The notes under the pieces are model-generated. The model worked only from the letters and a program-made list of their open reading frames with translations, made no database searches and was not told where the DNA came from. Shown here one piece after another: positions 15,584-23,644 of a stretch of DNA of 36,180 bases. The translations under genes were made by a program, and so were the position numbers. The stretch covers positions 1-36,180 of the forward strand of contig ATWE01000032.1 in assembly GCA_000421085.1 (NCBI GenBank), written 5' to 3'. The DNA is from Ensifer sp. USDA 6670. Its GTDB lineage: Bacteria; Pseudomonadota; Alphaproteobacteria; Rhizobiales; Rhizobiaceae. Positions within the stretch are counted from its first letter, which is position 1. Every line of letters begins with the position of its first letter.

Positions 15584-16312
15584 TCAGAACAGCGCGTAGT
15601 TCGACAGCTCGATTGTGACGGCGTTGAAATCGCGGTCGAGAGTGCCATCCGGCTTGACTGCGAACACGCTGCGGCGGGTCGGGTACTTCAGCCCGTCTAC
15701 GTCGACGTAATCAAACGTAAAGTGCGCCGCCGGCGTGTCCGCCCACACGTCGACCGTATAGTCGTGACGCCGCAGCAATCCATCCGAGCCGAAGTAGAAG
15801 CGCTGTTCCCGCGTGTGGCTGTGAACGGTATCGGGGAATCGCACGGCTACGCCAGGAAGCGTCTCACCTTCGTTCTCGATAGGGGCAACGTCGCGCGCCT
15901 CATAGCCGGGCTCGCCGAACACAAACGGCGCCGCGTGGTACGTCCATATGGCATAGCCATTGAAGTAGGCGAGGTTCAGCGGGTCCCATTGTCCGTTGAA
16001 GCTGCGATCGAACGCTTCACGTCCGTTGTTTCGCTCGGCGATAACAGAGCCATCTCCGGCGGTGATCTCCACATGGTCGGGAGTCCAGGTCATCGTCCAA
16101 TCCGGTTCTCCAAAGGGAGCGACTTGGGTCCACTGGCGGTGGAACTCGCTTGTTGCGCGCCTCGGCACGGGGATCAAAGGAGCGCCTTTCAGCTCCCATA
16201 GCTTTCCACCGGTCCGTATGGTCGAGGCAATACCCTTGAACCTGCGCCAGCGGTCGTGCCCGCCATGCGCCGCCAGAGCTTCTTCCAGAAGTGGGTGCAA
16301 CTTGCTACTCAT
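15584..16312 (-). CDS. Conserved hypothetical protein, 242 aa
   Basis: Starts at ATG 16312, chosen because GGGAGA lies 7 bases ahead; longer in-frame starts would add an unlikely arginine-rich stretch. The protein begins MSSKLHPLLEEALAAHGGHD and contains WELKGAPLIPVPRRATSEFH, APFGEPDWTMTWTPDHVEIT, WDPLNLAYFNGYAIWTYHAA and REQRFYFGSDGLLRRHDYTV. Alternating strands and many aromatic residues suggest a beta-rich fold, perhaps a half-barrel of the LolA type, but there is no signal peptide. I recall similar 230-250 aa proteins in many proteobacteria and actinobacteria, without known function. It follows the YeeE/YedE gene by 70 bases in the same direction and may be co-transcribed with it. Confidence 0.65.
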   Translation of the reverse strand: MSSKLHPLLEEALAAHGGHDRWRRFKGIASTIRTGGKLWELKGAPLIPVPRRATSEFHRQWTQVAPFGEPDWTMTWTPDHVEITAGDGSVIAERNNGREAFDRSFNGQWDPLNLAYFNGYAIWTYHAAPFVFGEPGYEARDVAPIENEGETLPGVAVRFPDTVHSHTREQRFYFGSDGLLRRHDYTVDVWADTPAAHFTFDYVDVDGLKYPTRRSVFAVKPDGTLDRDFNAVTIELSNYALF

Positions 16313-16382
16313 CGATCTTCTCCCGACGTTCGGTCCTACGTCATAGTACCACTCAACGATGCAGGCGGTCTTCGGCCGGGCG

Positions 16383-17342
16383 TTATGACCAGGCTTTCGC
16401 CATCGAGCCGAGCTTGACAATGAGTGCGGCGAGCGTCGCAACGAACACCACGTAGGCGAGCGCTGCCTGCCAGGCCCCCGCGGGGAGACCAATCAGCAGC
16501 AGCGTGTCGTTCCCGCCGGGAATGAGTAGCGCACCCGATCCCATGAGGATGCCCGCGAGCGTTCTCTTGACCATGATCTTCACGGTCGGCCACTTCAGCG
16601 TGAAGCTATGCTTCCTAAATCTCGCGGAGACGAGGCTGCCGCCGAACATGCTGAACGAAATCACGGCGCCCGCGACCGGTATCGAAGCGACCGGACCGAA
16701 CGACGCAGTGAGCGAGAAGCCGGGCGCAAGAACCGCCAGGATCGTAGAGGTGATGCCGACCGCTCCCATCGACAGCGTGAGGCGCCGGAAACTTGACCTG
16801 GATCTGCGTGACACACGGAGCCTCAGAGCCACGATCGCCAGCAACAGAAGCGCAGGAAGGGCCGCCCCAAGCGACTGGGGAGCAGCTATCGCCGGCTGGT
16901 TCGCAAGCAGATCAAATAAAGACTCGATATAGACGACCGCGTAGATGCCGAGAAACGTGAACGCGAATTCGATTTCGCCGTTCCCGAGATGCCCAACAGA
17001 TCCGAACACGCAAGCGCCGTTCACATAGGAGCCGATCCCAAGCAAAATGGCTGCGGGAACCAGGTAGCCGAGTGACGACCAGCCCTCTGGCATCATCGGT
17101 GCCGTTTCGAGGATTGCGTAGACGAGAGCCGCCCAAGCGGCACATTCGACCAGAGCGATGAAACGCGCTGGCCTCCTCTCCAATACCAACTCCCTCGTGG
17201 CGATGACGGTGCAGATCGATCCACGGTTCATCGCGAAACCGAGAACAAATCCCAGCGCCGCGATCAAGGCCATACTCGCCAAGATCTCCAAGCCGGCGGC
17301 TACGGGGATAATGCCTGATATAGGAGTGAGAAATTCGCTCAT
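16383..17342 (-). CDS. YeeE/YedE family (sulfur compound) transporter
   Basis: A 319-aa membrane protein with about nine or ten helices. Conserved YeeE/YedE features are visible: GFAMNRGSICTV near residue 40, YVNGACVFGSVGHLGNGE near residue 107, and the C-terminal AGILMGSGALLIPGGNDTLL followed by LIGLPAGAW. The cysteines in GSICTV and NGACVFG correspond to the residues that relay thiosulfate in characterised TsuA-type members. Family members import thiosulfate or related sulfur species; which one is not evident here. Tusa-like sulfur carriers, often neighbours, are absent. The stop is followed after 70 bases by the 242-aa hypothetical gene. It looks complete. Confidence 0.85.
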   Translation of the reverse strand: MSEFLTPISGIIPVAAGLEILASMALIAALGFVLGFAMNRGSICTVIATRELVLERRPARFIALVECAAWAALVYAILETAPMMPEGWSSLGYLVPAAILLGIGSYVNGACVFGSVGHLGNGEIEFAFTFLGIYAVVYIESLFDLLANQPAIAAPQSLGAALPALLLLAIVALRLRVSRRSRSSFRRLTLSMGAVGITSTILAVLAPGFSLTASFGPVASIPVAGAVISFSMFGGSLVSARFRKHSFTLKWPTVKIMVKRTLAGILMGSGALLIPGGNDTLLLIGLPAGAWQAALAYVVFVATLAALIVKLGSMAKAWS

Positions 17343-17467
17343 TCGGCTAACGGCCCCGCGTACTGCTCCAGCCCTGAACTTGATTTTCCCGTCGGCCTGG
17401 AACCCTTGAGGGCCGAGGCGGCCGGCCCGGATAGTCTGCGTCCGGCCCGTATTTCCATTTGAAGAAC

Positions 17468-18436
17468 TTAGAGCAGGATTTCCGTGTAGAGCTCGGACGT
17501 ATCGGGCTCGGGATCATTCGTGGCAAAATCGGACGCCTCGTTGACGGTGTCGCGCACCTTGCTGTCGATCGCCTTCAGCTCGTCTTGGGACAGCTTCCAA
17601 TCCTCCAGCAGACGCCGGCGTACGATGTCGATCGGGTCCTGCTCCTCGCGAACGCGGGTCACCTCGTCCTTCGAGCGGTACTTCGCCGGGTCCGACGTGG
17701 AGTGGCCGCGGTAGCGGTAGGTGTGCATCTCGAGGATGTACGGGCCCTTGCCGCTGCGAGCATGCTCGATGGCGCCTTGTCCGGCCGCGTGAACGGCGCG
17801 GACGTCCATGCCGTCCACCGGCTCGCCGGAAATGGCGAAGGACACGCCGCGTTTCGAGAAATCGGTCTGCGCCGAGGCGCGGCTCATCTCCGTGCCCATG
17901 GCATAGCGGTTGTTCTCGATCACATAGACGATCGGCAGCTTCCAGAGCGCGGCCATGTTGAAGCTCTCGTAGACCTGGCCCTGGTTGGCCGCACCCTCGC
18001 CGAAATAGGTCAGGCAGACATTGCCGTTGTCCCTGTAGCGATTGGCAAACGCGATGCCGGTGCCGAGCGACACCTGGGCGCCAACGATGCCATGGCCGCC
18101 ATAGAAGTGCTTCTCCTTGGAGAACATGTGCATGGAGCCGCCCTTGCCCTTCGACAGTTCGCCGCGGCGTCCCGTCAGCTCGGCCATGACGCCATTCGGG
18201 TGCATGCCGCAGGCGAGCATGTGGCCGTGGTCGCGGTAGCCGGTGATCACCTGGTCGCCCTCTGTCGTCGCCATCTGCATGCCAACTACAACGGCTTCCT
18301 GACCGATGTAGAGGTGGCAGAAGCCGCGGATTAGGCTCATGCCATAGAGCTGGCCGGCCTTCTCCTCGAAGCGGCGGATCAGCAGCATCTCGCGATAAGC
18401 ATGCAACTTTCCATCCTTGCCGAATTTCGGTGCCAT
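17468..18436 (-). CDS. pdhA: Pyruvate dehydrogenase E1 component alpha subunit (orphan copy)
   Basis: A 322-aa protein from the ATG at 18436, which has GGAGAG 5 bases upstream; longer in-frame starts add unrelated residues. It contains REMLLIRRFEEKAGQLYGM, GFCHLYIGQEAVVVGMQMAT, YRDHGHMLACGMHPNGVMAE, GKGGSMHMFSKEKHFYGGHG and IVGAQVSLGTGIAFANRY. The thiamine diphosphate motif follows, reading YFGEGAANQG to VIENNRYAMG, and the phosphorylation-loop region HTYRYRGHSTSDPAKYRSKD is intact. E1-alpha with E1-beta decarboxylates pyruvate in the PDH complex. The usual GDG of the cofactor motif is GEG here, and no E1-beta, E2 or lipoyl gene is adjacent, unlike the normal pdhAB-pdhC order. It is shorter at the N-terminus than the usual 345-aa rhizobial PdhA. 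Probably a paralogue with a specialised or lost role. Confidence 0.85.
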   Translation of the reverse strand: MAPKFGKDGKLHAYREMLLIRRFEEKAGQLYGMSLIRGFCHLYIGQEAVVVGMQMATTEGDQVITGYRDHGHMLACGMHPNGVMAELTGRRGELSKGKGGSMHMFSKEKHFYGGHGIVGAQVSLGTGIAFANRYRDNGNVCLTYFGEGAANQGQVYESFNMAALWKLPIVYVIENNRYAMGTEMSRASAQTDFSKRGVSFAISGEPVDGMDVRAVHAAGQGAIEHARSGKGPYILEMHTYRYRGHSTSDPAKYRSKDEVTRVREEQDPIDIVRRRLLEDWKLSQDELKAIDSKVRDTVNEASDFATNDPEPDTSELYTEILL

Positions 18437-18605
18437 GATTCTCTCCAACGTCCGTTGTCGATTCAGCATGCTTTCAGTGCAGAGGGGTGAGTGCCGAGCT
18501 GCCTCCAATGATAGTTTATTTTTCCAGAAGCGACAGCAGCCCGCGCTTTCGGCGAAACAGTTGGAAAGCGCGGGCCGACGCCATCCGTTTGCCGCTGCGC
18601 GGCAA

Positions 18606-19509
18606 TCAAGCACCCTTCCACAGAAGCGGTCGCGGTGCGGAGTCCAGTTTTGCCTTCGCCCGGCTGTTGGAGGCTCCGGTCAGGCGGGTGTGGTAGTAGA
18701 CCGCTTCCTCGCCCGCCGATTTCAGCGCGTCCTGCACGCTGACGCGCTTGGGCCCTGGCGCATCGACCCACCGGGCGAAGGCCGGCAGCCATTCGGCGAC
18801 GGGCAGGGGACCGTCGTCGACGATATTGTAGATGCCCGGTTCGGCGCCCAGCGAGACGACCGTCGCGGCGATCGCGTCGTCGATATGCACGAACGACCAG
18901 ACTCCATTGCCTTCGCCGATGATCGCCGACTCGCCCTTGCGGGCCTGATCCGCGATGGCTCCGTCCGGCCGATACCAGGTGCCGGGACCGTAGAAGAAGC
19001 CGTAGCGGAGCACGACACCCTCGAGCGACGGCGAAGCGAGCACCCGGTCCTCATAGGCGCCGATGGTGCGCGTGCTCTCGCCGATCTCGCCGGGGGCGCC
19101 GTACCGGAGCCTCGCGGTCTCGTCGGCGAGCCGTCCTGCCGGCGCCTCAAGGTAGAAGCCGCGGGACTGCATGATGTCGCGGCGGACGCCGAGCTTCTCT
19201 GCCGCGGCGATGAGATTGGCGCCGCCCTCGCGGTGAAGGCGCGTATCGTCGGGCATCGCCTTGATGATGTCGGCGGCCGGAAGCCAGGTGAGCTGGTCGA
19301 TCCACGTCCGGCGCTGCCGCCTCGATCACTTTATGGACCGCCTCGGGGTCGAAGGCATCGGCGAAGGTCGCCTTGGCCCCCAGCTCACGCAGACGATCGG
19401 ACCCCGGACCGGGGCGCGTCATGCCGGTCACTTGATGGCCCAGGGTCAAGAGCGCCCACACCAGCGGCAGGCCGACGGCGCCAGTGGCACCTGCGATAAA
19501 GATCTTCAT
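18606..19509 (-). pseudogene. NAD(P)-dependent epimerase/SDR-like oxidoreductase, one frameshift
   Basis: The ATG at 19509 has AAGGAG 8 bases upstream and yields MKIFIAGATGAVGLPLVWAL (the GxxGxxG dinucleotide motif), then LGHQVTGMTRPGPGSDRLRE. After about 68 residues, near 19300, the frame must shift to continue as IDQLTWLPAADIIKAMPDDT. It then runs to the stop at 18606 through VVLRYGFFYGPGTWYRPDGA, WSFVHIDDAIAATVVSL and IYNIVDDGPLPVAEWLPAFA. Joined, the protein would be about 300 aa, full length for extended SDRs acting on small carbonyl or sugar-like substrates. One inserted or two lost bases at GACGTGGATCGAC explains it. It follows the CMD-like gene by 32 bases, forming a two-gene unit; both carry one indel each. 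Confidence 0.75.
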
Positions 19510-19541
19510 GGCCAACTCCTTGGTTGGGCGCTTCGCCTGTC

Positions 19542-19986
19542 TTAGTTTTCGAGCGCAGCGTGTGGCGTCTTGCGGAAACTGATCGCCAGTCGGTTGTAGG
19601 TGTTCATCAAGCCGATCGCGATCGTCAGATCAACGAGTTCACGCTCGTCGAACACGGCATGCGCGGCCTCGTAGGCCTTGTCCGGCACGTGGGTCTCGGC
19701 CACGCGTGTCACCGTTTCGGCCCAGGCGAGGGCGGCCCGCTCACGCTCGTCGAAGACGATTGCCGGCTTCCGGCCATGCCTGCACCAGCGCGATCTTCTC
19801 GATCCTCTGGCCTTTCTTCAAAAGGTCGCGGGTGTGCATGTCGAGGCAGTAGGCGCAGTTGTTGATCTGCGAGATACGAAGATAGACCAGATCGACCAGC
19901 TCCGAGGGGAGGCTGCTCTGCATGATGTAGCCGTAGACTCCGCCGAGAGCTTTGACGCCGGCCGGTTCTTCGCTTCGTGTCCTCAT
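19542..19986 (-). pseudogene. Carboxymuconolactone decarboxylase (AhpD-like) family, one frameshift
   Basis: From the ATG at 19986 the product reads GVKALGGVYGYIMQSS, LVDLVYLRISQINNCAYCLD and MHTRDLLKKGQRIEKIALVQ. This includes the C-x-x-C motif followed by the MHTRD histidine, the active site of AhpD-like alkylhydroperoxidases. Near 19755 the frame breaks (GGCAATCGTC) and continues as FDERERAALAWAETVTRVAE, then AYEAAHAVFDERELVDLTIA and MNTYNRLAISFRKTPHAALE to the stop at 19542. Restored, it would be about 150 aa, normal for the family. These proteins reduce peroxides or act as small redox enzymes. The weak ribosome-binding site makes the start provisional. It is first of a two-gene unit with the epimerase-like gene and divergent from LtrA. 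Confidence 0.75.
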
Positions 19987-20185
19987 ATTCACAGAAGGCA
20001 GGTCACGGCACGAGGCACCGGTATTTGACGCCAGTCCAGGCACACCAATGCGGAGAATCGAGGTTCCGTACCCTGTTGCCAATGAAATCGGACCGTGCAG
20101 CTTGCACATATTCCGTTTGGAACGAAGGCAGCTAGGACTTCGAGTGCACTATATGACTCTGCTTCTCATCGCTGCGAGGGGTTCC

Positions 20186-21364
20186 ATGGCTGAAAACCAC
20201 GCTCACTGGCTTCGGAAAGAAGATACGGATCAGACGAAGGCGAGCTTTCCGGAACTGTTTTTCGATCTCGTTTTTGTCTTTGCGCTGATCCAGCTTTCCG
20301 AAACCCTTTCAAAAGATTTCAGTTTAGGCATCGCCGTTGAAGCAGTGCTCTTCATCTTCGCGCTTTGGTGGGTATGGATCCACACGACTTGGGTCATGGA
20401 TCTTCTGGATACCGAGATCGAACCGGTTCGACTGCTGCTCTTTGCGCTGATGTTCTTCGGCATGGTGATGGCGATTGCGCTGCCGGAAGCCTTCAAAGGC
20501 ATGGGTCTTCTCTTCGCGGTCGCCTATTCGGCCATGCAGGTTGGTCGGTCGCTGTTCGCCCTCTATGCATTTCAAAGAGGCGACTCGGCCTCGTTCATGA
20601 CCTTCTTTCGGATCACCGTCTGGCTTACGATTTCGAGCGTCTTCTGGATCACGGGAGGTCTCTCGGAGCCACATCTGCGCGTACTCCTGTGGATCGTGGC
20701 GCTCGTGCTGGAATACACAGGTCCGACGGTACGCTACTGGATGCCACTTATCGGAGCTTCGCCGCGAGAGACCCTCGACATTGACGGGGAACATCTTGCT
20801 GAACGCAGCGCTCTTTTTGTCATCATCGCACTTGGTGAGACCATCCTGACGATTGGCAAACACACGTTCAACAACCTGGACACCGAAGGCACGTCCCTGG
20901 TGCTCTGTTTTTCCTTCCTCACTACAGTTCTCATGTGGTGGATCTATTTTCACGATGGCCAGGAACGGGCTGCTGACAAGGCAGAGGATACGTCCAAACC
21001 CCAAACCACCGCGCAGTATCTCTTCACCTACGGTCACCTTCCGATCGTAGGCGGCATCATCCTCACCGCAGTCGGAGAAGATTTCAGCCTGGCGCACCCT
21101 TACCAGTCCGGCATATACAATCACGCGCTGGCCCAGCTGGGCGGGCCGATTTTATTCTTGGCCGGGACGATGTGGATGAAAGGCGTTTCTTCGCGTGTCC
21201 TGCCCTATTCGCACGCCTTTGGCATCGCCTTGCTCGCCGCTAGTTTTCCGCTTGTGCCTGTCGTCGACAACGTCGTCATGCAGGCGGTATCAGGTGCTAT
21301 TCTGCTGGTGGTCGCCGTCTGGGAGTATGTCGCGCTGAAGAACCTGGGGCGCGGCGGCGCTTGA
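20186..21364 (+). CDS. ltrA: Low temperature requirement protein A (LtrA) family membrane protein
   Basis: A 392-aa protein from the ATG at 20186, preceded by GAGGGG at 6 bases; earlier in-frame starts add an unlikely extension. The N-terminus carries the LtrA signature SFPELFFDLVFVFALIQLSE, followed by LWWVWIHTTWVMDLLDTEIE, then about ten membrane helices. The conserved ALGETILTIG block lies near residue 215. LtrA was named from a Listeria mutant that failed to grow in the cold; the biochemical role remains unknown. The gene is alone, divergent from the CMD-like gene with about 200 bases between. No partner suggests a function. Confidence 0.85.
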   Translation: MAENHAHWLRKEDTDQTKASFPELFFDLVFVFALIQLSETLSKDFSLGIAVEAVLFIFALWWVWIHTTWVMDLLDTEIEPVRLLLFALMFFGMVMAIALPEAFKGMGLLFAVAYSAMQVGRSLFALYAFQRGDSASFMTFFRITVWLTISSVFWITGGLSEPHLRVLLWIVALVLEYTGPTVRYWMPLIGASPRETLDIDGEHLAERSALFVIIALGETILTIGKHTFNNLDTEGTSLVLCFSFLTTVLMWWIYFHDGQERAADKAEDTSKPQTTAQYLFTYGHLPIVGGIILTAVGEDFSLAHPYQSGIYNHALAQLGGPILFLAGTMWMKGVSSRVLPYSHAFGIALLAASFPLVPVVDNVVMQAVSGAILLVVAVWEYVALKNLGRGGA

Positions 21365-21476
21365 GGCGAGTGCTACCCAAACGGAGCAAATCAGAAGTAG
21401 GCGGCACAGAAGAAGGCTGGGTGGCCCATTTGGAACGTGACCGTAGAAGTCACGTCGTCGAGATGCAAGACGGATC

Positions 21477-21563
21477 TTAACTAAACGCGATTGGCAGCAA
21501 GATGAGCGCGCAGGAAGAAACGATGATCATTGCGATAGCGATGCGTTCGATTGCTTTGTCCAT
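21477..21563 (-). CDS. Possible 28-aa single-helix membrane peptide
   Basis: The frame from ATG 21563 reads MDKAIERIAIAMIIV then SSCALILLPIAFS and stop. The length suits one membrane helix with a charged N-terminus, as in many tiny inner-membrane proteins. There is no clear ribosome-binding site, and so short a frame can be chance. It lies alone in the 716-base gap after LtrA. Confidence 0.3.
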   Translation of the reverse strand: MDKAIERIAIAMIIVSSCALILLPIAFS

Positions 21564-21678
21564 AGGCTATGGTTGTTAACGTTGCTCCGACGACAATTCA
21601 AGCTGAACTAGATTCCGTCACCGCGAGATGCCACCGTTACCAGTTGAGCGGCAGTTCGACGCCGGCGTCCGTCTCGGC

Positions 21679-21702
21679 GATCGCATAATGTATCAACGGG
21701 AA
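21679..21702 (+). repeat. Copy B of the dif-like repeated motif
   Basis: GATCGCATAATGTATC followed by AACGGGAA; copy C at 26926 differs at one of these 24 bases. Direct orientation relative to copies A and C. The remainder of the 716-base gap holds no recognised gene other than the tiny ORF and the operator described separately. Confidence 0.6.
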
Positions 21703-21873
21703 ATCTCATAGCGGCAGTCGGTCCCGGTTTCCGCCCCTCGGGCTGGGCTCAAGCTCCTGCGGCCACCGCATTCGGTTAAGCTGCATGCGAACTGGGCTCC
21801 GGCACTATCAGCGCCTGCTCCTGGTATGCTGTTTTTGTCTGAGCTGCGTCTTGCCCGGCACCCATGGGGGGCA

Positions 21874-21903
21874 GTTATACTAGATCTGCTGAAATGTTAT
21901 AAC
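21874..21903. promoter_or_regulatory. Distal operator of the nucleotidyltransferase gene
   Basis: GTTATACTA-N12-TGTTATAAC. The left arm is identical to that of the operator at 22084, the right arm matches at 7 of 9 bases, and the spacer is also 12 bases. It lies exactly 210 bases upstream of that operator. Confidence 0.65.
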
Positions 21904-22062
21904 CACGGTCGGAGAATTGGGATTTCGGGGAGATGGAGGCTGCGTCGTGATGGCCTCCGATCGAACCGTGTTTGGGTAAAAATCCGGCTCCGTGAGGTTG
22001 CCGATGAGATCGAGAGCAGGGTGGGCCTCGATCGTTTCCCAATTGCTAAGACATCGATCTCG

Positions 22063-22091
22063 TTGATAGATCGTTGAGAGCTTGTTATACT
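22063..22091 (+). promoter_or_regulatory. Promoter of the nucleotidyltransferase gene
   Basis: TTGATA (22063-22068) and TATACT (22086-22091) separated by 17 bases: a good sigma-70-type promoter. Its -10 box lies inside the left arm of the proximal operator, so a bound repressor would block polymerase. TATAAT at 22091 overlaps as a second possible -10. Confidence 0.55.
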
Positions 22092-22113
22092 ATAATTGCG
22101 GTTCTAGTATAAC
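22084..22113. promoter_or_regulatory. Proximal operator of the nucleotidyltransferase gene
   Basis: GTTATACTA-N12-TAGTATAAC, a perfect inverted repeat of 9-base arms around a 12-base spacer, immediately upstream of the coding start at 22127 and overlapping the -10 box. Shares sequence and spacing with the site at 21874. Confidence 0.75.
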
Positions 22114-22126
22114 GGTCAGGGCGTCC

Positions 22127-23212
22127 ATGCTGAAAACTGTCGACATGATGTACCAGACAATGCTCGCTGAGATCGGACAGCGCGCCATGGATGACGCATG
22201 GACACTCGACTTCCCGCCGTCCGGCCGCTTCGTCAAAGTCAAAGTCAAGGAACGGGAATACTGGTATTTCGATCAGTCTGACGGTGAAGGCGGCCAGAAG
22301 CGAAAATATGTTGGCCCTGCTGAGGAGCCGGAGATTTCGAAACGTGTTGAAGACTTCTCCCGCACGAAATCCGACTACAGGATACGTCGACGTCTGGTCT
22401 CGAGTCTGACGCGGGATGGCGGCCTTCTGGCGGCCGACCGAACCTCTGGATTGATTGTCGAAACTCTGGCGGCCGCTGGGCTTTTTCGGCTTCGGGTTGT
22501 CCTGGTAGGCACTCTCGCCTTCGGAACGTACTCTGGCCTCCTGGGTGTCCGTATTCCCTCTGCTGCCATCATGACCGGGGATGCCGATTTCGCGCAAGAT
22601 TATGCGATCTCCGCAGAAGTCATGGATAGCCTGCCGCCAATCCTCGAACTGCTGCAATCAGCCGACCCGACTTTCCGTGGTGTTCCGACGCTCGACGGGG
22701 CAGAGACGACCGCATTCGTCAATGGTGGAGGCTACCGCGTCGAATTCCTGACCACGAACCGCGGCAAGGATGAGTATCTGGACAAGCCGGCGGACATGCC
22801 CGCCCTTGGCGGGGCAAGCGCACAGCCGCTGCGGTTCATGGATTTCCTGATCCGTGAACCTGTTAGAGCGGTACTCCTGTATGGAGCCGGTGTCTCGGTG
22901 CTGGTCCCCGATCCAGCTCGCTACGCTGTTCACAAGCTGATCATCGCGTCTCGACGTCACGCGCACAGTGCGCTCAAGCGCGACAAGGATATAATGCAGT
23001 CCGGAATCCTTGTCGAAGCCCTACTGCAAACGAAACGATCTCCCGATCTGGCGATGGCCTATATCGAAGCGTGGGAACGGGGGCCCGCATGGGAGGAGGC
23101 CATCAAAATCGGGGCCGCGATGTTACCGAATGAGCGGAAGGACCGTCTTAGGGAATGTCTCGAGGCCGGGGGGCGGGAAATAGGAGAGAAGGCAGTTTTG
23201 CCGTTCTCATAG
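22127..23212 (+). CDS. GSU2403-family nucleotidyltransferase-fold protein
   Basis: A 361-aa protein from ATG 22127 (weak AGGG ahead; an ATG seven codons later is also possible). Residues about 115-165 hold VVLVGTLAFGTYSGLLGVRI and IMTGDADFAQDYAIS. The GT-x-AF and T-x-DADF motifs mark the nucleotidyltransferase domain of the GSU2403 family (PF12281), the acidic pair being the likely metal ligands. N-terminal residues 40-100 include EREYWYFDQSDGEGGQKRKY, an expected beta-rich lead-in, and the C-terminal half is helical (YAVHKLIIASRRHAHSALKR). The reaction and target are unknown; the fold is shared with AbiEii-like toxins. No partner antitoxin gene is adjacent. The promoter sits on an operator with a twin 210 bases upstream, so expression is probably tightly repressed. 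Confidence 0.75.
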   Translation: MLKTVDMMYQTMLAEIGQRAMDDAWTLDFPPSGRFVKVKVKEREYWYFDQSDGEGGQKRKYVGPAEEPEISKRVEDFSRTKSDYRIRRRLVSSLTRDGGLLAADRTSGLIVETLAAAGLFRLRVVLVGTLAFGTYSGLLGVRIPSAAIMTGDADFAQDYAISAEVMDSLPPILELLQSADPTFRGVPTLDGAETTAFVNGGGYRVEFLTTNRGKDEYLDKPADMPALGGASAQPLRFMDFLIREPVRAVLLYGAGVSVLVPDPARYAVHKLIIASRRHAHSALKRDKDIMQSGILVEALLQTKRSPDLAMAYIEAWERGPAWEEAIKIGAAMLPNERKDRLRECLEAGGREIGEKAVLPFS

Positions 23213-23644
23213 CAGTAGACGCGGCATGCGATCAGCCTTCGTGCCGAGCGACGGTAGGCTCGTCCCGCGACACCGCCCTCAGTGGATCACAAAGACGTAC
23301 TGATTGGCTGCGCTGAAGTCTCCGTGCTCAGAAGTGTTCAATTTGTTCGGAATAGAGGGGCCGGCGGTTCGAATCCAATCAAGGCGAGGGATGAAAGTCG
23401 CCCGAAACTCTTCACGGAAACGGACCGGCAGCTACTGGTTTTTGATCTTGAAGAGCGGACATTCAGGTTGGCGTGGGCATCGTCGCGAGCTGACCCGTCA
23501 CGGACCTTCAGTGGACGAGCTGGCTGCTCAAAAGTGGACGTTCAGGCGAACCCGCATCCGTGCTCCGCGTCGAAGCGGTTCGCCATTCGGTCCGCGACGT
23601 TTGAGGCCGACGGCTTGGGTTGCCTTCGCAGCCAGTCCCGAAAC
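23213..23644. other. Gap with no recognised gene
   Basis: About 430 bases between convergent genes. It contains two similar stretches, AGCGGACATTCAGG near 23456 and AGTGGACGTTCAGG near 23533, of unknown meaning. The stretch GGCGGTTCGAATCC near 23361 looks like a tRNA T-arm, but no tRNA can be folded around it. Confidence 0.4.

Noticed and set aside
17459..18334. A 291-codon plus-strand open frame
   Set aside because: It lies antisense to the well-conserved pdhA gene; long antisense frames are common in GC-rich coding DNA.
20324..21124. A 266-codon minus-strand open frame
   Set aside because: Antisense to LtrA, whose helices and motifs are unambiguous; the antisense product is a charged, low-information sequence.
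21826..22077. An 83-codon open frame just upstream of the nucleotidyltransferase, considered as an antitoxin
   Set aside because: No recognisable DNA-binding or antitoxin motif, no ribosome-binding site, and the distal operator lies inside it; the regulatory reading fits better.
23340..23395. A tRNA-like T-arm, GGCGGTTCGAATCC
   Set aside because: No matching acceptor stem, anticodon arm or CCA; the stem bases do not pair.
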